The notes under the pieces were generated by a model. The model worked only from the letters and a program-made list of their open reading frames with translations. It searched no databases and was not told the DNA's origin. A stretch of 64,000 bases of DNA from Massospora cicadina (taxonomy: Eukaryota > Entomophthoromycota > Entomophthoromycetes > Entomophthorales > Entomophthoraceae), in NCBI GenBank assembly GCA_022478985.1, contig JAKSZP010017318.1:62001-126000 (forward strand), read 5' to 3'. Positions 31,512 through 42,755 of this stretch are shown one piece after another. The position numbers and the translations under genes are program-made. Within the stretch, counting starts at the first letter, position 1; the number at the start of each line of letters is the position of its first letter.

Positions 31512-33385
31512 TTTTTTAGCACTAGTGGCGCCCAACCCTAAAGGGCACTCCACGCATCTTTATTGCAAAAGTCCAAACAAAAGGATTTTCCGCAAGTAAA
31601 GATAATTTAATAACATGTCTCTTTTTGCTAATAGCCTAAGACGCCATATCAGAAGGGGATGAGGGGATGAGGGATCTCCATCCAGTGTATATCTAAGGAC
31701 ACGTGACATGTCAGACAGAATTGGAGTTGGGGTGTCAGCGGCATGGGGTGAAGGTTATCAAGATGAGAGTTCTTCTCATTGATGAGACAGAAGTATGCAT
31801 AGACTTGAAATACTGGAAATTTTGGGATTTGGCATGCATAATAAACTCTGACACACAAAAAAGCTTTTAATCTGTTGATGGGTTTGGAATAATCTAGGTT
31901 AAACAGTGACAGTTTCGCTGAATCCATGCATGTGTGGCCCGTTCCAAATGTTATCACCTCAAGCAGAGCCTGGACATCATCAGGGAAATTGGGCGGGAAG
32001 TTTGGGCAAGTAATTTCATTTAGAAGTGGCTCCATAGCCATATAGAGGGCTGGGCAGTAAGGAACGTTGGCAGGGGCAACAGCCACACCAAGTGATATTT
32101 TATTTAGGATTGTATAAGTAGGAAAGCCTTTACAAGGGTGAAATTGACGATGAGAGGTTGAATCAAGTGGTTTAACAAAGAAGTTCGGCCAATCAAAGAC
32201 AGGATTCTTAAAATTTGCCACCTCATCATCATTCACTCATTCAAGAGATTCAAAGGGTTTGAGAGGAAATACACGGTCTGGAATAAGGAGATGATTGACT
32301 GGGGCCAGGAGTAGAAGGCTCATAAACCTTTACCCAAAGCTGATCAACCAAAGATTGAGACAGAACCTGATCTGAAACTGTTTTAATTGGCTGATTCTTA
32401 TTGGCTGGACCAGTGGAAGCTGAGGCCGTGGCAGGTGTGGGAAGAGGAGTAAGGATTGAGCCCCACTTGAAAACTGATGTGGATCTGGCGGTGGGGTCAA
32501 CGGTGGAGAGATTAGGAGCAAAAGCTGCAACAATAGCAGGGTAGGACACTTAAACTTTAAGTGATCAAGATCAAAGCACAAGGGGCAAACAACTCACCCA
32601 TTTTTAACATGGGCCCTGAATGGGTGTTTTGGGGCGGAGCAGACAATGGTAAGAGGAGGAATGGCGTGGTGGGTGTCCTGGTGAAAGAAAAAATGGTTGC
32701 AAATGCCCAAGGTCCCACCAGTTGGCTGGCTTCATTTGGAACCACAAACTGGAGTCAGGATCTGCGCCATAGGTGGCTAATCCCTCAAGCAGCTCATGGC
32801 AAAGCTGGTTAGGGGAGGGATAGCTGGACATACTGGCGAACTGAACCACAAAGTGGTGCCGCCAGAAACCAAGTATAAGTGGTTGGGATTGGATGTTTTT
32901 ATAAATAAGCAGCACCATTACTGCAGCCGTGGAATAACTTCACTAGGGAAGCCTAGATCCAAATACCCTTAAAGTGGCAGAAATGAATAAAGCTGGGGGG
33001 TTTAAACATCGCCTGAGCCATCTTAATGATGGCAGCAATCAATTAAGTAAAAGATTTTCATACTCGACTTATTGGCCAAAGTGCATGTTGCTCTGAGGGA
33101 GCACCAGGGGCTTCTCAGCACCGCCTGAGAGTGCTTGAGGTGTTGAACAAGGTCCTGAGGGGGAACAAAATGGCTATTGGGATTAGGGGGCGAGAAGATC
33201 AAGCCTAGGCACACTTTGGCTGCAGCCAAAAACACCAGGAGGTGGTGCACCACCCCATGCGGGAGGAGCAGACGTCATATTAGACAACGTTAGTTTGGAG
33301 TGAATTGCCATATGAGGTTGTATTTTTATACTTTTTTTTAATTGGATTCAATCAAAATTGTTAATGAAGTGAAAGAAAAACTCCC
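31512..33385 (-). mobile_element. E1: retroposed copy carrying an AO-like gene
   Basis: An 1874 bp insertion in D1 Gag, bounded by a 15/16-base duplication. On the minus strand it has a leader of about 107 bases, a gene from ATG 33278 to the stop at 31636-31638, and a 3' region of about 120 bases ending GTGCTAAAAAA right at the duplication. The A-tail plus long duplication points to LINE-type retroposition of a transcript. No RT is encoded, so it was mobilised in trans. Confidence 0.75.
31636..33278 (-). pseudogene. AO-family gene in E1, unknown function
   Basis: About 545 codons long. It starts MTSAPPAWGGAPPPG (proline-rich) and ends in a frame reading SSPSDMAS and a stop. Open parts are 32604-32918 (ELLEGLATYGADPDSSLWFQ), 32250-32549 and 31649-32236 (195 aa). 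Frames shift between them. The C-terminal half matches E2 (NVPYCPALYMAM versus NAPYCQALHTAM; PPNFPDDV versus PPDFPDDD; LINEK in both). The N-terminal part shows the order L-L, DPD, LF/LW-QM, W-x-L also found in AO of A and B. I do not recognise the family; no catalytic motif seen. Confidence 0.55.
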
Positions 33386-34939
33386 AAATACTTGTCCCAT
33401 CAATTTACTGAATTTGAGAAGGAGTTCCACAGTGGTAAGTATGACATTGAAGTGTTTTTTTTGAAAGGTGTCTATAAGCTTTTAGCTTAAGTTGAGAATT
33501 ACTGTGATCATGTTAAGATTGATTTACAATCTCAAAATTTTCGATCACATTTTGATTTAGGATTTAAAAGATTAAGGAAATCTTTTATAGTATGTCAATT
33601 AAGTGGAGACTAACAACCATAACTTGATATCAAACTAATATAAGTTTTGCCTCAATATAAAAAGCTTGAATGTCTTGTAGAAGACCTTGAGAAAAAGAAG
33701 ATTACTCTTGAAGCAAGAATGTCGCTCTGTGAGTCCATTCCCAATTTCCGTATGAAGCAATGGAAACTTAACTAGAGCCCATACAAAAGCGGTTCAATCA
33801 GCTTTATGGTTCACATGATCAATTGGATATACGATCTGAGGTCACTGGACGTAATAACCTGCCGTCCATGCTGTCACCAATGATGAACCTATCCTTTATA
33901 AACCTACCTCTAAAGAGAAGCTTACACCAGGTGAGGGTAGCTTTGCCTCGTTTCTGTATGTCTGTTTTCAGCCATGGAAGGATTGACTAACCTCTAGAAA
34001 GTTAAGCACATCCTCTCTTATTTATGCCATATAGCTTAGGAAGCTATGGTGCCACATATTGATAGTCTCAGTACCTGTGCCAAAGTTAAGGAATCTCCTA
34101 TCAATAATTTGGCTTAAAGAAGAGCTTGAGCATGAAATTCTTTGTGTGTATTAATATGCAGAAGGCATAGTATTTCGCATCTTTTGCTGAGTGATTCTAC
34201 ATTGAAGCTCAGACTCTGTTGACTTACAAAGCTCTCACCCTCAACGATGCAAAGCTCTTATTATGACTGGTCATACCCCAAATCCTTTTTTGGCTATGAA
34301 CATTACTTCTGTGAAGTGCTATTTATAATTAAGTCAATGAGATAAAAGATGTATCGTTTGGATGTTGCAGATTTCCATAAACTTAATACTATCTAAGGAG
34401 TTCAGTTAAAACCCAAGTTTTGACGATTAAATATCAGATTTTAAAGCCAATTTAAATGACCTAATTGAACCTATTGCAATAAGCTTGGACGTCGGATAAT
34501 GACCGTTGTAGAAAGGAATATGATATGGAGATCAGGGAAAATTTTCATCATCTTAGGGGAGTGGTAGCCCCATTATCAACGATTATTAAGTATCTGATAA
34601 ACCTTTCACTTCAATTGCTCACCTAACCTGTATCAAAAGCATCTTAGAGGAAAATTCTAAGAGGGTTAGAAAAATGTTGATTTATTATGTTTTTAAAGCC
34701 TACCAAAATTGAAATACCAGATTTTTGTGTGCTGATAGTGTAGAAAGCACCACGTCACCATAAGGAACCTACCTCATTAAAGTTAGGGAATGTCCTTGGG
34801 TAAAGATGTTGCTACTGATGCCAAACAATTTATTGATTTTTTATCAGACAATTCAACATTTTTATATCTTACTATATCTTAAGGAAAATACTCTGATGCA
34901 GCTCAAAAACTCAGTGGTAAGTTTTGTCTCAATGAAATT

Positions 34940-35300
34940 ATTGCTCTTCTTAAAGCTTTGGAGGAGCAATCAAAAAGTAGAAGTTGCCATTCAGAAAGTC
35001 AGAACTATAAACATCCTCAATACTGGTTTATAATTAATAAAAATCTTCAAAACTCATCAAGAGAATCAAGCTGGTACCTGAATTGGGATGTTCTCAATAG
35101 AAAAGTACAGAAGGTCAAGATAACTTTCGTGAAATTGGATCTTACTACTCTCTGCCCATACGAATTGGGATCTTAGTCTTAAAAATACGTGTCATGGCTT
35201 TGTACAACAACAACTATGCATTCTTATTGCACTCAGTTTATAATCAAATATGATGGTATTATAATATAAAGGAGGGGTTACTCTCCCTCCTCAACTAAAA
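34940..35300 (+). pseudogene. Protease of element D1
   Basis: KVRTINILNTGL at about 35000 is the D-T-G block with Asp changed to Asn and a stop soon after. The flanking text resembles the protease of D2 (58730) and G (50560). Confidence 0.6.
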
Positions 35301-35899
35301 ATTCAACTTAATTTTGAATGTTAATGACCTAAGAAAGAAAGAATATTCTTTCCTGGTTGAGTACCTTTCTTCAGCCTTATCTTTGCATCATATTACATCA
35401 GGGCAAAATGCAAAATAGTTACCTGATTCAGTGTATGCTTATGATTCAATCCTTTTCTATGCTTAAGAAGAAATAAGTTTAGAATTAAACCCAGTTAACA
35501 ACGAGTGGTTAATACTAAGATAATTCTCAAAATCTCCCAGCATTGCTTATTATTTATAACAAATATAGTAGAGTCAGCCCATACAAACATCGCTTTTACT
35601 GAGAATATTGGATTTGGCCTACCATCAGCCTAACAACATTCTTATGGTAAATATTACTAACAAAGTTGTCACTTGACGATATATCAAGTAATAAAAAAGG
35701 TTTTGGTTCCAATTGAGTATATTGAGAAATTCATTACATTGGTACAATGATGAATATGGAATTAACTATTAACAAAATGCTTTGCACTATACCTAACGTT
35801 CCTATTTCTGATGAATTTACCCCTAGTGTTTGAAAAATTAATTCTGAATTAGTTGGATATAGAGATAGTTTTTCGAAAACACCATCTATGGTCACACAA

Positions 35900-36720
35900 A
35901 GGATTGGAGTTACACTATCAAAGTAGTTAATGTTAGCCTTATCTATCTAATCCTATTACAAATCAAAGGGTTAAAGAGCAACATATGAGAACTGAGCTCA
36001 ACCAATTTACAAATGCTGGTTTACTAGTACCATCCCTAGAGTTTTTGGTCGTACCCTTTTCTGCTTATAAATAGAAAAGATGACTACTATGTCAAGCTGG
36101 ACTACCAGAAGCTGAATAACCCTTACCAAGAAGGATAGCTATCCTATACCCTGAACTGATGACGCTCTTTCTCAACTCTCTGTTATAACTTCTTTTCTGT
36201 TATGGATTTGGCCAGCAGGTACTGCCAAATGGACCTTCCACCTATTATTAAGAAAAGTTTGCGCTCATTTGTAGTTAAGGCCTAGTATAACCCACTTGAC
36301 TTCCCCATAATTTATGAAATGCCCCCGCCTCTTCTCAATAAGTGATGGATCACATATTACAAGACTTTAAGCTAAGATGTATAATTGTTTATCTTAAAGT
36401 TTTTTAGAAATTTTTGTTATAAGACTTTCATGATCATCTCAATAACCTTAAAGTTGTCTTTCAATAGTTACATAAAATTTTAATATCAAAATGAAACCAT
36501 CAAGTACTTTTTTCAAAGAAAATTAATTTTCTTGTGCATTATGTTTCACAAAAATGAATTTAACCTTTACAAGATAAAGTTGAAGCAATATCCAAAATGC
36601 CTGATCCTAAAAACTTTTGAAATATACAGGTATTTTTAGGTATCTTGGGATATTACACCCCAATTTATACCAAAGTTCTAGTAACTCAGTGAGTTTCTCA
36701 TTCAATAATTACCCAAGAAC
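35900..36720 (+). pseudogene. Reverse transcriptase of element D1
   Basis: Near 36200 the frame reads VMDLASRYCQMDLPP, the Ty3 palm motif. Near 36390 the active-site strand is RCIIVYLKVF, with both Asp of YxDD lost. NIQVFLGILGYYTPIYTK near 36625-36680 is the usual end of the RT connection. Confidence 0.75.
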
Positions 36721-36729
36721 ACTCACTTC

Positions 36730-37200
36730 TATTGTGGTTCAGGACAAAGTGTAGCTTTTAGGATTCTAAAGAAATTATTGCAAAAAAATATTAGGATCCC
36801 CATCCATATTATAAAAACTTTTAATGTATTTAATTATGCCTCCAATTATGCTATCAGGGTTATTCTTGCACAACTGGATGAAAAAGACATAGATCACTCA
36901 TTCTCTTATCTCAGGAAAATTCTTTCCAAAGTCAAATGCAACGCTAGCGTCACTAATAACAGTTCCTCACCATCTTACTTACAGTAAAGCACCTTTTCCC
37001 TTTCTATATGGAACTACATCCACTGTTTTCACTGATCAAACTTCTTTAGTGTGATTACAAAACATGAAGGACACCACCAGAAGATTAGCCCATTGGGTTT
37101 GAAGCTCTAGTATTATGATATGAAAATTAAACATCTCGTTGGGAACCAACATATAAAATTTGATGGATTAACTCACCTTCTTATCCTTTACTTGAAAAAT
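36730..37200 (+). pseudogene. RNase H of element D1
   Basis: 36778-36987 is open and reads NYASNYAIRVILAQLDEKD, the Ty3 RNase H start with the first catalytic Asp replaced. Later fragments up to about 37180 include the H-I-H region and QNMKD, also seen in D2. Confidence 0.75.
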
Positions 37201-37229
37201 AGTGAAAAGCGATATTATATGATCTTTTA

Positions 37230-37979
37230 ATTGTTACTAGTGATTGGGATGATGGGGATGAATCTGTAATGAAGATTATCTTAAGACACTCCTGAAACAA
37301 CAAGGATGAAGTTGAAAAACTATACAGGGAATAGGCATACATTGATTGCCCTATCTATGGCCCTTAGAATAAGTACCAGCTATTATGGAAGCACACTCTA
37401 CGCTTGGACTTGGAGTAATACAAAAAACACAAGAATGGATTAGAGATAATTAATATTGGGAAGGGATCAAATTTTATTATTAAAGTTTTAAACGCTTGTA
37501 TACCTTGTAGGAAGTAGAATACCTACAAAAATAATTACTAATATCAGCCAACCACCCCCAAATAACCATATAACAACATAAGCTTTGATTTGGTAGGTCT
37601 ACTACCTTAGACTACCAATGAAAATTGGTTTATGCTAGTAAGAATTAAAATTCTATAAAAGGGTGAAGCTGTTGCTCTTCTAGTCCAAAAAGCTAAAGCC
37701 ACCGCTACTTCTTAAATCATTATATCTTTACCCAAAGAAAGTTTTCCTCAAGTTCTCCTCTAAACTAAATGAAAGAACTTTACTTCTAGAGCTGTATATT
37801 TCCTGGTTAAATCTATGGGAGCTTTATCATTTCTTTTCTGCACCGTACAAACTTCAACCTATGGTACTGTAGAACGAGCTAATGGAAACTTGATCTTAGT
37901 TTTATGCAAAATGGCTAATTATGATTTTCTTACCATTAAAAACTTGCCTAGTGCTCTCATGGCATACCATATTAATTAT
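37230..37979 (+). pseudogene. Integrase of element D1, cut by D2
   Basis: LNACIPCRK near 37490 is the second half of the HHCC zinc domain. SFDLVGLLP near 37585 carries the first catalytic Asp. 37815-37979 reads YGTVERANGNLILVLCKMAN with the catalytic Glu. The frame ends at SALMAYHINY, then the D2 LTR begins. Confidence 0.75.
37975..37979. repeat. Predicted target duplication ATTAT, left of D2
   Basis: The five bases before the D2 LTR. The matching right copy would lie beyond the window, followed by the missing end of D1's integrase. Confidence 0.3.
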
Positions 37980-38968
37980 TGTCAGACATTTGGATGTTCA
38001 CCTGGTTGAGAATAATATCTAAGTATTAAATAGTCAAACTGTTATAAAAATTTAAATCAAACACTAAAGAATCTGATGAAATTGTTCTGAAGTATGCCCT
38101 TGCACTAACTTGATTTAGTTATGCATCCTTAGAGAAAACAATCCTAATTATAGACTTGTAAAGTTCCTAAAAAGTGAAAATAATCTTATCATCAATCAGG
38201 AGCTATGATTTAATCAAATTGGCTGATAAACTGTTTTTAATCTAAATGAGGTGGATTTTAAGTTTTTTAAAAGATTACCGCATGGGCATATCAATCACAC
38301 TGCTGACAAATCAATGAATGCTAAGCCAGCCCCCCTTGGGTTGGGACCATCTAGTACTAAAAAAATGAATGCTAAGCCATGCTAGAGATAAAATATCTAA
38401 AGGGTTCTGATAAAACATCAGACATCAATCTACGATTTAAAACCCTGATTCCAAACGCGTTACTTCAGATCAGAAATGCATCTGACTGAATATGATTAAG
38501 GTCAAAAACTAGGTACTAGTAAATATAACTTCTCAACTTGGATTTAGTTGTTCAACTCAAACATTAACAATTCAAAAGGTGAGAATCCAGAAGCATAATT
38601 AAAAAAATTCTCACATGATACAAATTATCTTAATGAGGAAATAATTGTTAAGCCAAACCATCTTAATGAGCTTCATCTTAAGTTATAATCTATGATATAT
38701 TTATATGTGAATGTTGCATGACCATAGTCTTGATTTATTCAATGACTATGGATTTTTCTTTCAGAAAAGGGTATTAAAACTCAGCTTTTTAGTAAAATAA
38801 AGCATCTATCATATTAATCTTTATTCTTGATACTAAGCATATCTGTTTTCTACTTCTTAGTCCCAAAGTTTCCAACAGCTGCTGAGTTACAAGAAGTCCT
38901 GCAACTGTTGCTTTGTTGAAATCCTGTGCCTAAGCAACTGCAAGTAGAACCTTACCCAGATTTCTACA
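37980..38968 (+). repeat. 5' LTR of element D2
   Basis: 989 bp, from TGTCAGACATTTGGATG to TTTCTACA. It shares with the LTR at 62149 the blocks CAAACACTAAAGAAT, CTGAAGTATGCCC, CCAATCAATGAATGCTAAGC-like and TTCCAAACGCGTTACTTCAG. A TATAAAA-free AT-rich region and AATAAAG near 38799 may be promoter and poly(A) parts. Confidence 0.8.
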
Positions 38969-38970
38969 AG

Positions 38971-38987
38971 CGGTGCTCGTTGCAGGG
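38971..38987 (+). promoter_or_regulatory. Primer binding site, element D2
   Basis: CGGTGCTCGTTGCAGGG, two bases after the LTR, is a decayed version of TGGTGCTCACTGCAGGG. Confidence 0.65.
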
Positions 38988-39319
38988 TACCCTGTACCCC
39001 ACAAAAAATTACTTTAAATCATGATGGAAGATGCAATTGTAATTACTTTTTCTTGATGTATCAAGTTGGGGATAGTGAAGAGGATGACAGGATAAAGAGA
39101 CCTTTAACTATCACTTTTGAAGCGAACAATTTGATCGCGTGGTCATACCAGAGTCTAGATAGATTACCTTGCTGTCTACTAAAGCTCTTAGAAACTTGTC
39201 TTATGGCATATTGAAGCTTAGGACATTGCATCTCATGAGTTAATTTTATTCTGTGAAGATCAAATGATTTTCCTTAAAGAAAACTCAACTCTCTTGGATA
39301 CCTACAGCCAACTTAACAT

Positions 39320-39771
39320 ATTGACTACTTACATCCAAAATTTTTTCATCCTGCCATGTTCCATAAGTTATAATTATTGGTAGTAAAACATGAAGAACTG
39401 CGACCCCAACTATTAAATCATGATACGCTGAGGCTTGTTTTTAGTAATCTCAACTTCTTGGCATCAAATCATGTAAGAAAAATGAAACTCTTGGGTAGAA
39501 AAAACCTAAGATTTACTATTAAGCAACATATAAAATTTCCACGATTAAAAATAAGAGAGTATTATGTAGAAGAAGCCATGGAGATATGCTCGTGGAGAAT
39601 TGGATGATTTCGCTGCCAAAACTTAATCTCTGTTTGATGAATTTGCAAAAGAACCTACCAAATAAGAAGGTTAAACTCATAGTGAACTGCTATCTTAAGC
39701 TTCTACTGCTCATTTAATGATGAGCAAAGAATAACAGCTTTGGACTACAATTAGCTTAAGACTTGTATTGC
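39320..39771 (+). pseudogene. gag: gag of element D2, first part
   Basis: Starts like D1 Gag (LTTYIQNFF near 39321) and includes an open piece, 39377-39607, before B interrupts it at 39772-39776 (CCTGG duplication). Confidence 0.6.
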
Positions 39772-39776
39772 CCTGG
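39772..39776. repeat. Target site duplication CCTGG, left of element B
   Basis: CCTGG recurs at 57005-57009, directly after the right LTR end TTTTTACA. Confidence 0.85.
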
Positions 39777-40925
39777 TATTGGGATTTTTGCCCATATTCC
39801 CAGCCGACTAGATTAACAGAGATCGCTAAGAATGATTCCATAATGCAAGGAAAATTGGAAATCAGTTGACCCTGATTTCAGGGTAACTATGTTCAGGGAA
39901 TTTTAGGTTATTTTCCTGGTCAGATCCATCAGGGATCAACCCAGGACAAACGCTTAAGAACTCATTGAGCAGATTTGCTGACGAAATAGGGGCATCTGAT
40001 AGTTGATTAATTATCAGGTGTACCAATTGGGATTGGTCAGGTTTAATCACCAATTGATTAGAAAATTTAAGGATTAAGTTGCAAGGAGAGTGATGCCATC
40101 TGCAACTAGTGAATTAATCAATTAATTTGCAACCTTCTTTAATGGGTAATAAGTCCCAATATCTAAGCAGGTCGCTTGCCAAGTATAGTTGGTTCTCTTG
40201 GATTGGGAGGAAAATGTTAGGGACACGTTTCTGACACTTTCCATTTTTAGGTCTCAAGGATGTCCAATGATGGAATCCTAGTTAAGATGGGGATACCATT
40301 GCTGCTGAATGAGGATGAGTAATTCAATGGCAACGGCTGCTGTTTCATCAAGGAGGTGTCAACTGAGAGTTGGGCGCCCAATCCACCACTTGAAAATTCC
40401 CTAGAATTCACTAATAAAAAATATATAATTTACCATATAAATTATCATGTCACAGATATCACTTTTACATAAGTCTTAGATTAGTAAACTTTATCAGAAT
40501 CTATTTGTTCTATTCTTTCTCAAGATATTAATGATGTGTGTGATAATTTGGAGACTCCTAAAAAAGATTAAGGATCAGAGTGGGGATCCAGTGAAGAAGT
40601 TGAATCAAATTGGGGATTGCTGCCAACTGTGTGCCAAACCAGAGAAACCGTAAATGGGATCTAAGAGAAGATCAAGTTAGGCACTATGAGGGAACAAATC
40701 TCTATTTCAAGTCATCATAGGTATTTTGAGAGGAAATAATAGCCAAAAAGTTGGACAATAATATAGCACTTCCATCTAACTACGGATAATAGTCATCATA
40801 CTATTATAAATTGATTATATTAACTACTATACAACGCAGAGAATTGCACAAACCCCAAACCTGTGCAAGTAATAAATTTTAATGGGTTTTGGTCAAAAAT
40901 AATCAAGATCCTATAAATTTTTACA
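39777..40925 (+). repeat. 5' LTR of element B
   Basis: 1149 bp, TATTGGGATTTTTGCCC (TG start mutated to TA) to TTTTTACA. Blocks AAATAGGGGCATCTGATAG and TATCAGGTGTAC are shared with the A LTRs. Confidence 0.9.
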
Positions 40926-40928
40926 AAG

Positions 40929-40946
40929 TGGTTCTCACTACAGGTG
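40929..40946 (+). promoter_or_regulatory. Primer binding site, element B
   Basis: TGGTTCTCACTACAGGTG, two changes from the A site. Confidence 0.7.
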
Positions 40947-41059
40947 TGTAGTAGATTAGGGCTTAGAAGTGTTGTCATATGAAGACAAGATAAGAAAACT
41001 ATAGATGGAGTTGACAACCTTTAATCAGAACGCCCTGAACTCAGCGGATCATTGAGAAT

Positions 41060-42230
41060 TTGCAGCCTTGGAAGAAAGAGTCGCCAAGATGGAGGAAGGG
41101 ATCATTAAATGTCACGAGTTTCAGGAATGAGCTACTTTGAAAAGTAACGTCATTAAAGAAGAAAGAAGAGGACTTAAATTTAGAAGTCTTATTTCTGAAA
41201 AAAAGCATGAAGCGGATAACATTCATTTAGAAGCATTCAGCGCTGATATCAATCATCTGGTTAAACAGGTCAAGGAGTTAAAAACTCACAAATGCAAATG
41301 TGAGCCATATGCAGCAACCAATTCCAAAGAAAGAACTACCCATACGATAATTAGGAAGATAGCAACCCCAAGGAACATGCCTCACATTTTTATTGCTATT
41401 TTGGAGATGACGCCCAAAATCACTCCCCAAGTGAGGCTACTAGCCTAACCTGGGGAGGTGAATAGAGAAACCTTGGAGGAATTCAACGTGACACCAAAAT
41501 TGACAACTTTTCATTGGGATAATACCCCAGCATTTTTCCAGTTGTTTGATATGACAATGTACGGATATGGTGATCATCAAAAGGCATTGATGGTGACAAA
41601 TTGCCTAGACACTGATTTTCATGACATGGAGTTGCCCTACCTGGAGGGGGACAGCTGGCCATACGAAGAGGCTAAAGTGGCCATTATGAAGGAATTTAGG
41701 AGCCTGACGCACATGTCAAAGCGCAAACAAGAGTTTATGGGCATCCAATTCCATAAAGATGAATCTTTAGCAATCTTCGCTGATCATTTCTGCAGGAATC
41801 GCAATACCGCTTGGAGCAATGGTTCTAGATGACTTCACAGCAAGAATTGCATTACAAGCAGCCCTTTGGACCTGCCACAATTTGCACCAAATGATTTCTT
41901 TTGTGTTTGTGACAGAAATTACCTCTCAGATGGTAGACAATTTGAAAATCTTGGAAGCAATCTTTGATGCCTCAAACAGAATTTTTTAAATTAAACTTAG
42001 TACAAAATTCAAATCCCACAAAGGGGAACGAGGGTGCTAAGGAGATGAACAACTGAACCGTGCTTGGAAATAATCCTGAAGACTTCAGACGTATTAAAAG
42101 AAGGAGAAAGTCCGTTAACAATGCAGAGGAAAGGAACATTTTGCTATAAATTGCAAGAAGCAAGGATCAAATCAACTTGGTCCAAGTGAAAGAGTCTGAA
42201 TCTGCAAAGGAGTCAGGAAAAGGGCCCATG
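41060..42230 (+). pseudogene. gag: gag of element B
   Basis: 41137-41448 is open and coiled-coil-like (NHLVKQVKELKTHKCKCEP). After a single stop, 41458-41832 (124 aa) has the Gag core: KLTTFHWDNTPAFFQLFDM, then SWPYEEAKVAIMKEFRSLT, then MGIQFHKDESLAIFADHF. The latter part decays into stops by 42230. I found no zinc knuckle. This is the Gag that A lacks. Confidence 0.75.
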
Positions 42231-42742
42231 ACCTAGATGGGGAACAGTCTAGAGCTGCGGAGAATCCTGTTCCTCCTGATACTATGCATGAGGAAATTGA
42301 CATCAGTGATCTGTTTGTGGATGAAGACGTGCAGGATCAGCTGTATCAAGTAGTCAACTTGGATGTGAACGCAGTAACAAGATCTGGGGTGAAGATGATT
42401 GACCCCAAGATAATTAAAGAATTTGCTCGGCTGTACCCCTGACAACTGGTGGACAAGATTCAGGCTGCAGATATTCTTGATAATTTGACTGAAGTTCAAT
42501 TAGATGAGGTAAACCTGTCAATCCCCCTCAGTATGATCAAGGAATCATTTCCTGACTTATCACCGCAAATCATTCAGACCCCCAATTCAGCTAATAATGC
42601 CACTATACACTCAGTAAGCACTATCTTACAATACTACATATGCATATGTATAGATATACTAGTGAATTGGGTATATGTGAGGGCGATTCTTGACAGCGGA
42701 GCACCCATTAATATTGTCTTGACCAAGCTGGTGAAGAGGATG

Positions 42743-42755
42743 AAGATCTCACCTG
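42743..42755. repeat. Target site duplication, left of S
   Basis: AAGATCTCACCTG here and at 43580-43592, identical over 13 bases. Confidence 0.9.

Larger units (their letters stand above)
30921..34700 (+). pseudogene. gag: gag of element D1, interrupted by E1
   Basis: Begins at ATG 30921 (MTNMTTYTLKLPHYYVPK); D2 has the matching LTTYIQNFFILPC at 39321. The first part runs to about 31500 (AKAQSFLKKFEKEFIKYEAH, coiled-coil-like). The rest resumes at 33386 (FTEFEKEFHSGKYDIEVFF) and runs, with many stops, to about 34700. No zinc knuckle was seen. Confidence 0.65.
30530..37979 (+). mobile_element. Element D1: old Ty3/gypsy, split by E1 and D2
   Basis: The plus strand has an LTR end (to 30578), primer site, Gag, protease, RT, RNase H and integrase. 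It is interrupted by E1 (31512-33385). Its integrase stops at 37979, exactly where an LTR of the same family (D2) starts with TGTCAGACATTTGG. The rest of D1 should lie right of the window. Similarity to D2 is about 80% by eye. Confidence 0.75.

Noticed and set aside
31525..31545. TGGCGCCCAACC on the plus strand looks like a lysine-tRNA-type primer site.
   Set aside because: It lies inside E1, at the 3' end of its minus-strand copy next to the A-tail. No LTR end precedes it.
32557..32812. Overlapping open frames on both strands at 32.5-32.9 kb.
   Set aside because: The minus frame is continuous with the E1 gene. The plus frame is its shadow.
33320..33345. GTATAAAAATAC upstream of the E1 ATG as a promoter.
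   Set aside because: It lies within the retroposed copy, downstream of where the transcript would have begun, so it is unlikely to be the source promoter.
30530..38968. D1 as a complete element with 38 kb LTR as its own 3' LTR.
   Set aside because: The integrase breaks exactly at the LTR start with no polypurine tract before it, which fits an insertion by D2 better.
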